This document shows positions 1 to 6,728 of a stretch of DNA of 22,325 nucleotides, piece after piece. Each line of letters starts with the position of its first letter. Position 1 is the first letter of the stretch. This stretch comes from an uncultured Veillonella sp. GTDB taxonomy: Bacteria > Bacillota > Negativicutes > Veillonellales > Veillonellaceae. The stretch lies in assembly GCA_900544365.1 (NCBI GenBank), contig UQVF01000029.1, forward strand, positions 1 to 22,325, in the 5' to 3' direction. The translations under genes were made by a program, and so were the position numbers. The notes under the pieces are model-generated. The model saw only the letters and a program-made list of their open reading frames with translations, made no database searches and was not told the origin of the DNA.

Positions 1-7
1 TATATGT

Positions 8-135
8 CTATTTTATTGCAAAAAAAGAATGTTGGCGACTACTCTTATATGAGTAGCCCCAACATTTATTATAGAGCCTATATTTCGACATCTTCCTCTT
101 AGTTCCCTCCATATATTTACACAAATTTTATAGTA
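8..135 (-). ncRNA. Candidate short transcript with own terminator (possible small RNA or leader)
   Basis: Seen: on the minus strand a promoter-like pair, TTTACG (149-154) and TATAAA (127-132) with a 16-base spacer, is followed about 100 bases later by a strong hairpin and a T run. Nothing recognisable is coded between. A 27-codon reading frame (ATG at 91, TAG at 8-10) runs through the hairpin; its GGAGG site is 13 bases from the ATG, so translation is doubtful. Inference: a short RNA, or the attenuated leader of a gene to the left of the window. A chance promoter match in AT-rich DNA is the main alternative. Confidence 0.25.
20..66 (-). terminator. Intrinsic terminator hairpin (minus strand)
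   Basis: AATGTTGG (28-35) pairs with CCAACATT (59-66) and CTACTC (39-44) with GAGTAG (51-56). The minus strand continues into a run of seven T. The hairpin closely resembles the brnQ terminator at 2520-2560, including the inner ACTACTC and ATAT loop. Confidence 0.7.
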
Positions 136-187
136 AGCCAAAATACATCGTAAAATAACATTCTTCATGCGCTACGTATACACAAAA

Positions 188-215
188 CACAGGGCAAAAT
201 ACCCTGTGCTTTTTA
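188..215. terminator. Hairpin terminator downstream of the toxin pseudogene
   Basis: CACAGGG (188-194) pairs perfectly with CCCTGTG (202-208) around a 7-base loop. It is followed by CTTTTT on the plus strand and by TTTTGTG on the minus strand, so it may work both ways. On the minus strand it lies about 35 bases after the end of the toxin remnant, so it probably ends the toxin-antitoxin transcript. Confidence 0.6.
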
Positions 216-244
216 CTTTCTATATTATGAGCAATACTCTTAAA

Positions 245-573
245 CTATGTATCTAAATAATTTATTAAATTCTCTATATCACGAGCCGCATAAAAAATAC
301 GCACAATTGAAACCAATTTCATTATATCATCTACACAATAGAAAACTACATACTTATCAACAGGAACCTTGTAAATCATTTTCGATTTCCAATGCTCCTA
401 ATCAATAAGCACCTCATTGGAAACATATCTAGCGAAGCTATCATTTTTCTTATTCGTAATATTTGATGTTCTGCTGCTATAGGTGCTATTAATGTATAGC
501 GGACATATTCATATATCTCTCTTAAATCTTCTAATGCCATGCTGGAATAAGTCACTGTATAATGATTCCTCAT
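245..573 (-). pseudogene. ParE/RelE-family toxin, disrupted by frame change and nonsense codon
   Basis: The first half (ATG at 573) reads as a ParE/RelE-type ribonuclease or gyrase toxin: a strand-helix start with YSSMALEDLREIYEYV, then a helix ending at FPMR. After FPMR (about 414) the original frame soon stops at 376. The rest of the family fold continues in another frame: EHWKSKMIYKVPVDKYVVFY and then IVRIFYAARDIENLIN, ending at TAG 245-247. Just before EHWK that frame reads LID-stop, where relatives usually have an acidic-Trp-Glu stretch, so a TGG to TAG change is plausible in addition to a small deletion. The gene overlaps the antitoxin by ATGA (570-573). Loss of function is inferred. 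A sequencing error could explain one lesion, but hardly both. Confidence 0.75.
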
Positions 574-878
574 ATCCCATATTCCTTCGCAAGTAACGCA
601 TCTACTTCTTCTACACTATAGCATTTATCATTCTGTAACGAATCCATTCCCTTTTGCAATTCTACATCTAGTTCTTCTTTCGATAATCTATCCAAAGATA
701 TTGGTGGTTTACGGTTAGGCAAGCGAAGTTCAAAAGGCATTCCATTTTGCAACACAATTTGGCTATATAACATTTGTATTGCACTGGATGGAGAACTCCC
801 AAGTTGTCCTAAAATATGCTCTGCATTTTCTTTTAAAGTAGAATCAATTCTAGCATATACTACATTTGTATTCGCCAT
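570..878 (-). CDS. RelB/DinJ-family antitoxin
   Basis: This 102-residue protein starts MANTNVVYARIDSTLKENAE, the N-terminal beta strand and first helix of the ribbon-helix-helix domain of RelB/DinJ antitoxins. The typical GMPFELRLPNR follows mid-protein (residues 46-56), and an acidic tail would bind the toxin. Antitoxins of this family neutralise a RelE/ParE partner and repress their own operon. The ATG at 878 is preferred over an in-frame GTG at 887, because GGAAGGAG lies 10 bases before the ATG but only one base before the GTG. The toxin gene overlaps its stop codon by four bases. The toxin is broken while this gene looks intact, so it may now act only as an autoregulator or against related toxins elsewhere. 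Confidence 0.85.
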   Translation of the reverse strand: MANTNVVYARIDSTLKENAEHILGQLGSSPSSAIQMLYSQIVLQNGMPFELRLPNRKPPISLDRLSKEELDVELQKGMDSLQNDKCYSVEEVDALLAKEYGI

Positions 879-920
879 GTGTATCACACTCCTTCCATTT
901 CTTCATCATACACTATAAGC

Positions 921-938
921 ATTGCATATACAAGCAAT
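921..938. promoter_or_regulatory. Imperfect palindrome, candidate antitoxin operator
   Basis: ATTGCATATACAAGCAAT is an inverted repeat with 5-base outer arms ATTGC/GCAAT and 14 of 18 positions symmetric. It lies 43 bases upstream of the antitoxin start, next to a TATAGT-like -10 on the minus strand (913-918). Autorepression at such a site is normal for this antitoxin family; the assignment here is inference. Confidence 0.4.
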
Positions 939-1085
939 TACAAGCGCATATAGGTATTCTCTGTTTATAGTTTTCATATAAAAATTTTTTGACCCTCATT
1001 TTGTCCTTTATTTTGCGACTTTTAATTTTTGTCATATACTACTACCAATAACAATTACCTTCCTCTTCCTATATCTCTACTATCA

Positions 1086-1177
1086 TGCTATAATAAAAAT
1101 GTATTAAATTAACAGGAAACGTATTCTAGCGTAGGGTACACAAAAAAGCACAGGACTGGTATTCCTGTGCTTTTTGA
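1086..1177 (+). ncRNA. Candidate small RNA or attenuated leader upstream of nrdB
   Basis: The stretch 888-1312 holds no convincing gene. On the plus strand it has a perfect extended -10, TGCTATAAT (1086-1094), but only a poor -35. From about 1101 the RNA would form an 8-pair stem (GTATTCTA 1121-1128 with TAGGGTAC 1132-1139, two U-G pairs, loop GCG). It then forms a perfect 13-pair terminator stem (1143-1155 with 1163-1175) ending in T5. No plus-strand gene lies upstream, so the terminator needs a transcript of its own, about 75 bases long. It is either a free small RNA or a leader whose read-through would reach nrdB. It matches no riboswitch class I can recognise. Confidence 0.45.
1143..1175 (+). 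terminator. Strong intrinsic terminator before nrdB
   Basis: AAAAAGCACAGGA pairs perfectly with TCCTGTGCTTTTT over 13 bases around the loop CTGGTAT. It ends the candidate short RNA starting near 1101 and lies just upstream of the likely nrdB promoter. Confidence 0.8.
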
Positions 1178-1207
1178 TTGCCCAATCTACTATCTTTTTA
1201 GTATAAT
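1178..1207 (+). promoter_or_regulatory. Likely nrdB promoter
   Basis: TTGCCC (1178-1183) and TATAAT (1202-1207) are 18 bases apart. Transcription would start near 1214, giving a leader of about 100 bases. That leader contains a 9-pair hairpin (TATGAAAGC 1234-1242 with GCTTTCATA 1256-1264). No NrdR box pair was recognised. Confidence 0.5.
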
Positions 1208-1312
1208 AGAAGGTAGTTTAAGAACTGTAAATCTATGAAAGCATATCATGTCCAGGCTTTCATAATAATTTATAAATATATCGTTAGTATAGATAAGGTA
1301 GGAGTTACTTTC

Positions 1313-2341
1313 ATGGAAAAGAAACTGATTTTTAATGAACATGGTGACCGCGGCACGCAAAGTATGGTGGGCGGTAATACGACGAATTTACGGGAATGGA
1401 ATCGTATTAAGTACGATTGGGCGAATACATTGTATCGTACGATGCTGAACAATTTCTGGATTCCTGAAGAAATTTCTTTGAACGAAGATATTAAGCAATT
1501 CCCATATTTAACGGACAGCGAGCGCCGTGCTTTTGACAAGATTATTTCTTTCTTAAACTTCTTGGACTCCATTCAAAGCGAGAACTTACCAAACTTGAGC
1601 CGTTATATTACGGCATCTGAAGTGGCTTCTTTATTGAATATCCAAGCATTCCAAGAAGAAATCCATGCACAATCCTATTCTTATATTTTGGATACCGTAA
1701 CGAATCCAATTACTCGTGACCGCATTTATGATGAGTGGCGTACAGACGAGCATTTATTGGCTCGTAACCGCTTCATCGCAGACATTTACCAACGCTTTAG
1801 CGATGAGCCGTCGGAACATAATTTGATCCGTACGATCATGGCGAACTACATCTTAGAAGGCATTTATTTCTACTCTGGATTTAGCTTCTTCTACACATTG
1901 GCTCGCCAAGGTAAAATGACAGCTACTTCCACGATTTTCAAATATATCAATCGTGACGAAGTGACTCACTTAGTATTGTTCCAAAATATTATCCGTGAGC
2001 TTCGCATCGAGCGCCCAGAATTATTCACTGCTGAACTAGAAGCTGAATTAACACAAATGCTTCGTGAAGGTACTGAAAATGAAATTGCTTGGGGCCAATA
2101 CATCACTGATGATAAAATCCTTGGCATCAACAACACATTGATCGAGCGCTACATCAAATACTTAGCGAACCAACGTGCTGATTCCATCGGCTTGCAACCA
2201 TTATATCCAGACATCAGGGAAAACCCTATGGCTTGGATTGAAAGTTTCTCCAACTTAAACAGTACAAAAACTGACTTCTTTGAAGCGAAAGTTACGAACT
2301 ATACAAAAGCAGCTGCCTTCGATTTCGATGATTTGGAATAA
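1313..2341 (+). CDS. nrdB: Class I ribonucleotide reductase, small (beta) subunit
   Basis: NrdB carries the di-iron centre and tyrosyl radical that the large subunit NrdA uses to reduce ribonucleotides to deoxyribonucleotides; making the radical needs oxygen. All key residues are present by position: iron ligands D85 (LDSIQ), E115 and H118 (QEEIH), E182 (ILEG), E216 and H219 (RDEVTH), and radical tyrosine Y122. The C-terminus, FDFDDLE, is the acidic-aromatic tail type that docks to NrdA. The ATG at 1313 is chosen because TAGGAG lies 8 bases before it and the protein then has the normal length (342 residues); an in-frame ATG at 1235 sits in the leader hairpin without a ribosome site. Neither nrdA nor nrdI/nrdH lies beside it, and the gene stands alone between terminators. 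It is the only intact gene on the plus strand here. Confidence 0.93.
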   Translation: MEKKLIFNEHGDRGTQSMVGGNTTNLREWNRIKYDWANTLYRTMLNNFWIPEEISLNEDIKQFPYLTDSERRAFDKIISFLNFLDSIQSENLPNLSRYITASEVASLLNIQAFQEEIHAQSYSYILDTVTNPITRDRIYDEWRTDEHLLARNRFIADIYQRFSDEPSEHNLIRTIMANYILEGIYFYSGFSFFYTLARQGKMTATSTIFKYINRDEVTHLVLFQNIIRELRIERPELFTAELEAELTQMLREGTENEIAWGQYITDDKILGINNTLIERYIKYLANQRADSIGLQPLYPDIRENPMAWIESFSNLNSTKTDFFEAKVTNYTKAAAFDFDDLE

Positions 2342-2365
2342 GAATGCCTATAAAGTTATATACAT

Positions 2366-2408
2366 AAAAGCTACACGTAGATATATTCTACTGTGTAGCT
2401 TTTTGTTT
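2366..2408 (+). terminator. nrdB terminator
   Basis: AAAAGCTACAC (2366-2376) pairs with GTGTAGCTTTT (2393-2403), with an inner TAGA/TCTA stem, followed by T-rich sequence 25 bases after the nrdB stop. The A-rich left arm could also serve the minus strand. Confidence 0.8.
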
Positions 2409-2519
2409 TCCCTATAAATCTGTAATTTTGCAGCTTTAAAATTCAATAGACTGTATACTTATCTAGGCTCATTGCTATTAAGAGCAACTCATGTTGTCCT
2501 ATAACCTTATTTGATTACA

Positions 2520-2560
2520 AAAAAATATTGGAACTACCCATATAAGAGTAGTTCCAACAT
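2520..2560 (-). terminator. brnQ terminator
   Basis: TTGGAACTAC (2528-2537) pairs perfectly with GTAGTTCCAA (2548-2557). The minus strand then runs into TATTTTTTTG. It lies directly after the brnQ stop and is a near copy of the hairpin at 20-66. Confidence 0.85.
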
Positions 2561-2573
2561 ATATAAATGAATC

Positions 2574-3905
2574 TTAGTTCTCTTTCACCAACGCCCGATG
2601 GATGAGTCCAATCACCAATCCTACGCCGCCAAATAGAAGCCAGTCCATTCCGATGCTGTGCATTGGTACTTGTGTGGCAAAGAATTGTCCTACGCTACCT
2701 AAGTCTACTTGCGCTGTTTCTAAGCCAGATACAAGGGCTGTAATGAACGTTGCTCCTACTGTCCAAGCATATACGCACTGACGACCGTTAAACAACGGAT
2801 GTAAGAATGCCAATACAATCAGTGCGATGGATAATGGGTACAGGAACATCAACACAGGAATCGCTGCAGTAATGATGGTTTTCAAACCAAACATACCTAC
2901 GCCGATAGAGATCAATACGAATAGTACTGCGTATGCCTTATAAGATAAGCCTCCAAATTGTGTGCTAAAGTACTGCGCACAAGAGGTAACGAGTCCAATG
3001 CTTGTAGTCAGGCACGCCAACAATACGATAACTGCCAATATCATAGCCCCTAAATCGCCGAATAATAAGCGAGCTGACTCCGCCAATACCGGCGCCCCTG
3101 TGTCTAGGATGCCTAGCTGCTCTACGCTAGTAGCGCCCAGGCTAGCAATAAAAATATACACAATACCCAAGCAACCTACGGCAATTAAACCTGCTTTCAG
3201 TGTGGCACGTGTAATCTCATCACGTGTTTGCGCCCCTGAAAGGGTAACAAATTCGATAACCAAGATACCAAATACAAAGGATGCCAATGCATCTAATGTA
3301 TTATATCCATCTAAGAAGCCTTGTAGGAAGGCCGTTCCACTAGTGGCATATGCCTCTGTTGGAGTACCATAGCTACCTAATGGTGTAATAAGAGATTTAA
3401 CAATTAATACTACAATTGTCAGAAGTAAGGCAGGTGTTAATATTTTACCGATGCGATTGACCAATTTTTGCGGATTAATAGATAACCACAAGGTTAATAC
3501 AAAGAAGGCTATGAGAAATAATGTTTGTGCTGTATCAGAAGCAGCACCACCCAAAAATGGTTTCACTGCAATTTCGTAGGACACAGTCCCCGTACGAGGA
3601 ATAGCAAAAGCAGGTCCAATGGATAAGTATAATGCCAATGTAAATAAGACCCCAAACACTGGATGTACACGGCTTGCTAAACTCTGTACATTGCGGCTAC
3701 CAGAGTATCCCATAGCCATTACCCCTAATAATGGCAATCCTACGCCAGTGACAATAAATCCTAAGATGGCCCACCACACATTAGTACCAGCATGTTGACC
3801 TAAGGTAGCGGGGAAGATTAAATTACCTGCCCCAAAAAATAAAGCAAACAGCATCAGGCCGATAGCAATATAGGCTCGCCCCGATAGTTGAGTATGATCT
3901 GACAT
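2574..3905 (-). CDS. brnQ: Branched-chain amino acid carrier, LIVCS family
   Basis: This 443-residue polytopic membrane protein belongs to the BrnQ (LIVCS) family, which takes up leucine, isoleucine and valine with sodium or protons. The N-terminal stretch AIGLMLFALFFGAGNLIFP is the family hallmark, and about twelve hydrophobic segments follow, in keeping with the usual length of about 440. The start at 3905 (MSDHTQLSG) has AAAGGAG 5 bases before it; an upstream ATG at 3947 lacks a ribosome site. The gene is monocistronic: its own terminator follows, and the terminator of the molybdoenzyme gene lies upstream. A perfect palindrome (3941-3953) lies in its promoter region. Exact substrate preference cannot be read from the sequence. 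Confidence 0.92.
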   Translation of the reverse strand: MSDHTQLSGRAYIAIGLMLFALFFGAGNLIFPATLGQHAGTNVWWAILGFIVTGVGLPLLGVMAMGYSGSRNVQSLASRVHPVFGVLFTLALYLSIGPAFAIPRTGTVSYEIAVKPFLGGAASDTAQTLFLIAFFVLTLWLSINPQKLVNRIGKILTPALLLTIVVLIVKSLITPLGSYGTPTEAYATSGTAFLQGFLDGYNTLDALASFVFGILVIEFVTLSGAQTRDEITRATLKAGLIAVGCLGIVYIFIASLGATSVEQLGILDTGAPVLAESARLLFGDLGAMILAVIVLLACLTTSIGLVTSCAQYFSTQFGGLSYKAYAVLFVLISIGVGMFGLKTIITAAIPVLMFLYPLSIALIVLAFLHPLFNGRQCVYAWTVGATFITALVSGLETAQVDLGSVGQFFATQVPMHSIGMDWLLFGGVGLVIGLIHRALVKEN

Positions 3906-3940
3906 AATATCTCCTTTCAAATACATCCCATAATAACAAT

Positions 3941-3953
3941 TATACACTGTATA
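3941..3953. promoter_or_regulatory. Perfect 13-bp palindrome overlapping brnQ promoter
   Basis: TATACACTGTATA is perfectly symmetric around its central base. It lies 36 bases upstream of the brnQ ATG and overlaps a TATAAT-like -10 on the minus strand. This is a good position for a repressor operator; the binding protein is unknown. Confidence 0.4.
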
Positions 3954-4003
3954 GAAACAATTTTTATGCTTATTTTCTTATTATATCTAATTATAGACAA
4001 AAT

Positions 4004-4037
4004 AAAAAGCCATTCCCCTCATCGGAAATGGCTTTTT
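4004..4037. terminator. Terminator of the molybdoenzyme unit
   Basis: AAAAAGCCATTCC (4004-4016) pairs with GGAAATGGCTTTTT (4024-4037) with one bulged base. The minus strand continues TTTTTATTTT. It lies 75 bases after the molybdoenzyme stop and could work in both directions. Confidence 0.85.
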
Positions 4038-4111
4038 CTATACTGATTATGCATATACAGGCGAGCTATAATTGATAGATAAATTACATTGATTAACTAT
4101 AACCAGTCCCT

Positions 4112-6115
4112 TTAGTCGCATGGTTCCACATCCACTTTTACATCATAAAAAGTGCTCCCCCAACCATAATCGGTCGCTCTAGAGGCAGTCAATACATTCA
4201 TCGTATGTTCTGGATCATGGGACTGCGATTGCCACCACACACCACTGCTCACGATGGTCCCCCTTGTCACTGTATCGTCGATGGCTAAGGCAATCCGCAA
4301 GGAACCACGCTCATTAGACAAGCGCACAAATTCGCTGTGTAACACCCCTTTGCGCCGAGCATCGTCTGGATGCATGCGAGCTACCATTTGTGGCACATCG
4401 TCTTGTAGTTCACAAAAGGACGAATCTAATATGCTCGGATCCGCACCATTGATGAGAAAGAATTCTGCTGTATCCCCATGGGCCTCTCGATACACAGGAT
4501 ATGGATCAACTTCTACTGGATTGTATAACTCGATTTTACCGGATGGCGTACCATACTCCAACTTATATGTATCTGGTAACTCCATCTCCACCAATTCCCC
4601 TGCCAAGATTCTATCTTGTATATCTACTGGAATCGATGCATGTCGTACAATGTCTTCTATCATCTCTAGCTCTGACATATCAAATACAGGATCGTTGATA
4701 TCCATCGCTTTGGCAATGCTACAGATAGTGTTCCAGTTAGAACGACTTTCACCAACTGGAGGAATGGCTTGATACCCACACCCGATGGTGTAATGTCCGT
4801 AGGAATTATAGATATCATTATGTTCTACCGACGTCGTCGCAGGGAGTACAATATCCGCATATTTTGCTGTATCTGTCATAAATCGTTCATGAACAACTGT
4901 GAATAGGTCCTCTCTCGCTAATCCTTTACGCACCACAGTTTGGTCCGGTAATGTCACCGCTGGATTACTAGAATATATATAGAGGGCTTTAATCGGTGGG
5001 TTATCAGCTTCTGTTAACATCAGTCCCAAATGAATCATTGGGTTCAACCGTGTGTCTTTTCTCTGAAAGCGCTCCCAACTGACACGACTAGCACCAACAA
5101 ATTGACTCCCTGAAGCACTCGACAAGAGTCCACCCCCTGCATGTAGGTACGCACCTACCAAAGCAGGTAGTGCTACCACACATCGTACCGTATTAGCTCC
5201 GTTTCCATACCGTGAAAGCCCACTACCTAGACGAATAAATGGTGCCACAGCATTTCCATAGGCTCTAGCAAATTCAACGATACGTTCCTCTGGCACTCCT
5301 GTAATTTTTGCTACTTTCGATGGCGGATACTGAGAAATAACAGTATCACGGAATCCATCATAGCCTTGTACATACCCTTCAATAAACGCCTCATTCACCA
5401 ATCCTTCTTTGGTTAGCACATAAGCTACCCCCAAGGCAAAAGCTCCATCTGTACCTGGTCGCATGATGATAACTTCATCTGCTAATTTAGCGGTTTCTGT
5501 ATAATATGTATCAATCACCCAGATCTTGGCACCTTTCTGGCGAGCTATTGTCACATCGTGTAGGATATGTACATCCGTAGCCACTGCATTGAGGCTCCAC
5601 AGCACCACGCAATCACTATCCTGCATATCTTGCGGGCGATTCCCCAAAGTATTTCCCATAAGGCTAACCCATCCATATCGCTTTGCAGGAGAACAAATCC
5701 CCTTATCTTGACGAGTAGCACCTAATATGGCAAAGAGAGGATCCCCTGCGCTTTTTTGTAAAATACCCATGGTGCCTGCATAGGAATAAGGCATAATACT
5801 TTCAGAACCGTAAGTATTGATACAATATTGAAATCGCTCTGCAATTTCTTGCAACGCTTCATCCCATGTGATGGGTATAAATTGACCACTTCCCTTAGGG
5901 CCTGTACGGCGTAAAGGAGTGGTCAGACGTCCACTATGGTGGACGGTTCGTTCATAGTGTTGCATTTTTTGGCACAGTGTTCCTCGTGTGAAACTGTGTA
6001 CTTTCATGCCTTGTACCTGTTGTAATTTATTGTCCTCAATGGTCAACGTTAATCCACAGGCATCCGGGCAATCATAGGGACATACTGATGTCCTTGTTTG
6101 TATGGGCTTCATCAT
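4112..6115 (-). CDS. Molybdopterin-dependent oxidoreductase, DMSO-reductase superfamily
   Basis: A 667-residue enzyme with the usual order: an N-terminal iron-sulfur domain (C12, C16, C20, C48, in CPYDCPDAC and GTLC), bis-MGD binding domains in the middle (SYAGTMG near 111, GICSPAKRYGW at 139-149, VLWSLNA, and NPAVTLPDQ further on), and the C-terminal dinucleotide-binding barrel (RLSNERG, SGVWWQ). The cysteine spacing fits a [4Fe-4S] cluster. C141 or S142 is a candidate molybdenum or tungsten ligand, which I cannot settle by eye. There is no twin-arginine signal or membrane segment, so it is probably cytoplasmic. No electron-transfer or anchor subunit lies nearby; the only partner gene codes for an acidic protein 10 bases upstream. 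AAGGA lies 7 bases before the ATG and overlaps that gene's stop region. The substrate is unknown. Confidence 0.88.
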   Translation of the reverse strand: MMKPIQTRTSVCPYDCPDACGLTLTIEDNKLQQVQGMKVHSFTRGTLCQKMQHYERTVHHSGRLTTPLRRTGPKGSGQFIPITWDEALQEIAERFQYCINTYGSESIMPYSYAGTMGILQKSAGDPLFAILGATRQDKGICSPAKRYGWVSLMGNTLGNRPQDMQDSDCVVLWSLNAVATDVHILHDVTIARQKGAKIWVIDTYYTETAKLADEVIIMRPGTDGAFALGVAYVLTKEGLVNEAFIEGYVQGYDGFRDTVISQYPPSKVAKITGVPEERIVEFARAYGNAVAPFIRLGSGLSRYGNGANTVRCVVALPALVGAYLHAGGGLLSSASGSQFVGASRVSWERFQRKDTRLNPMIHLGLMLTEADNPPIKALYIYSSNPAVTLPDQTVVRKGLAREDLFTVVHERFMTDTAKYADIVLPATTSVEHNDIYNSYGHYTIGCGYQAIPPVGESRSNWNTICSIAKAMDINDPVFDMSELEMIEDIVRHASIPVDIQDRILAGELVEMELPDTYKLEYGTPSGKIELYNPVEVDPYPVYREAHGDTAEFFLINGADPSILDSSFCELQDDVPQMVARMHPDDARRKGVLHSEFVRLSNERGSLRIALAIDDTVTRGTIVSSGVWWQSQSHDPEHTMNVLTASRATDYGWGSTFYDVKVDVEPCD

Positions 6116-6125
6116 TATTCATTCC

Positions 6126-6590
6126 TTAGTCATCATCAAAATCATCAAACAAGTCAACGTCAAAGTCGAAGTCAAAACTATCTCCAGAATCGTAATCATA
6201 AGAACTATCAGCCTCTTGTTGATCATATTCTAACTCATCTTCCATAATATCATTGTAGTTATTATGGAAAAACCGGTCTTGTTCTGTTTCGTTTGCATCG
6301 GGAGAATCATAGTCTTCATTAGAGTCTTCTGGCAATACATCCAATTGGCTATAATTACGAATCGTCATGGCTGTATAAGGGTCCACCGGTCCACTGTTTT
6401 TCGCTGAATCTTCAAGTTCTACCATATCCATAGCTCGATTCAAATCCTTAGGGGTTCCCTCTTGTTGCACCATATCCAAAAATTCGTCCGAACTTACTTC
6501 ACTCACTAGTGTATCCATGTCTTCTACCACTGACGTATCCTTCTGTGGTTCTATGGTTTGTAATCGGCCACGTTGTAAAAATCGATTCAT
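6126..6590 (-). CDS. Highly acidic protein of unknown function, partner of the molybdoenzyme gene
   Basis: I do not recognise a family for this 154-residue protein. The first ten residues are basic (R3, R7, R9), the middle is mixed, and residues 84-154 hold about 30 Asp/Glu with almost no Lys or Arg. The protein ends in alternating Asp and Phe (SFDFDFDVDLFDDFDDD). No signal peptide or membrane segment is seen, so it is likely cytoplasmic and largely disordered. It has its own extended -10 promoter, a GGGG ribosome site about 9 bases before the ATG, and lies 10 bases upstream of the molybdopterin oxidoreductase. The downstream ribosome site overlaps its stop, so the two are very likely co-transcribed and perhaps translationally coupled. 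A role as assembly factor, metal buffer or subunit of that enzyme is possible but is inference only. Confidence 0.75.
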   Translation of the reverse strand: MNRFLQRGRLQTIEPQKDTSVVEDMDTLVSEVSSDEFLDMVQQEGTPKDLNRAMDMVELEDSAKNSGPVDPYTAMTIRNYSQLDVLPEDSNEDYDSPDANETEQDRFFHNNYNDIMEDELEYDQQEADSSYDYDSGDSFDFDFDVDLFDDFDDD

Positions 6591-6629
6591 TCTCTATCGC
6601 CCCTTTCACATCTCTCTTCTATTACTTGT

Positions 6630-6659
6630 ATTGTATCATTTGGCACTAAAGTTTTACAA
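6630..6659 (-). promoter_or_regulatory. Promoter of the acidic protein-molybdoenzyme unit
   Basis: On the minus strand TTGTAA (6654-6659) and extended -10 TGATACAAT (6638-6630) are 18 bases apart, about 40 bases before the start codon. Confidence 0.5.
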
Positions 6660-6704
6660 TATAGTATTAATTATCACCTTTCAAAGATATCTCCTATATA
6701 CTAA

Positions 6705-6728
6705 AAGGACCCCTGAGCTGGGGTCCTT
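6705..6728 (-). terminator. dps terminator
   Basis: AAGGACCCC (6705-6713) and GGGGTCCTT (6720-6728) form a perfect 9-pair GC-rich stem with a 6-base loop. The minus strand goes on TTTTAGTA. It lies about 100 bases after the dps stop; beside it (6731-6758) is a short TTGTATAG-type repeat. Confidence 0.7.

Noticed and set aside
570..887. GTG start at 887 for the antitoxin
   Set aside because: Its ribosome site would be only one base away; the ATG at 878 has proper spacing and gives the usual family N-terminus.
2962..3372. A 136-codon plus-strand frame inside brnQ, and similar frames inside the molybdoenzyme gene (4254-4772)
   Set aside because: They lie wholly opposite well-supported genes, with no ribosome site or recognisable protein features.
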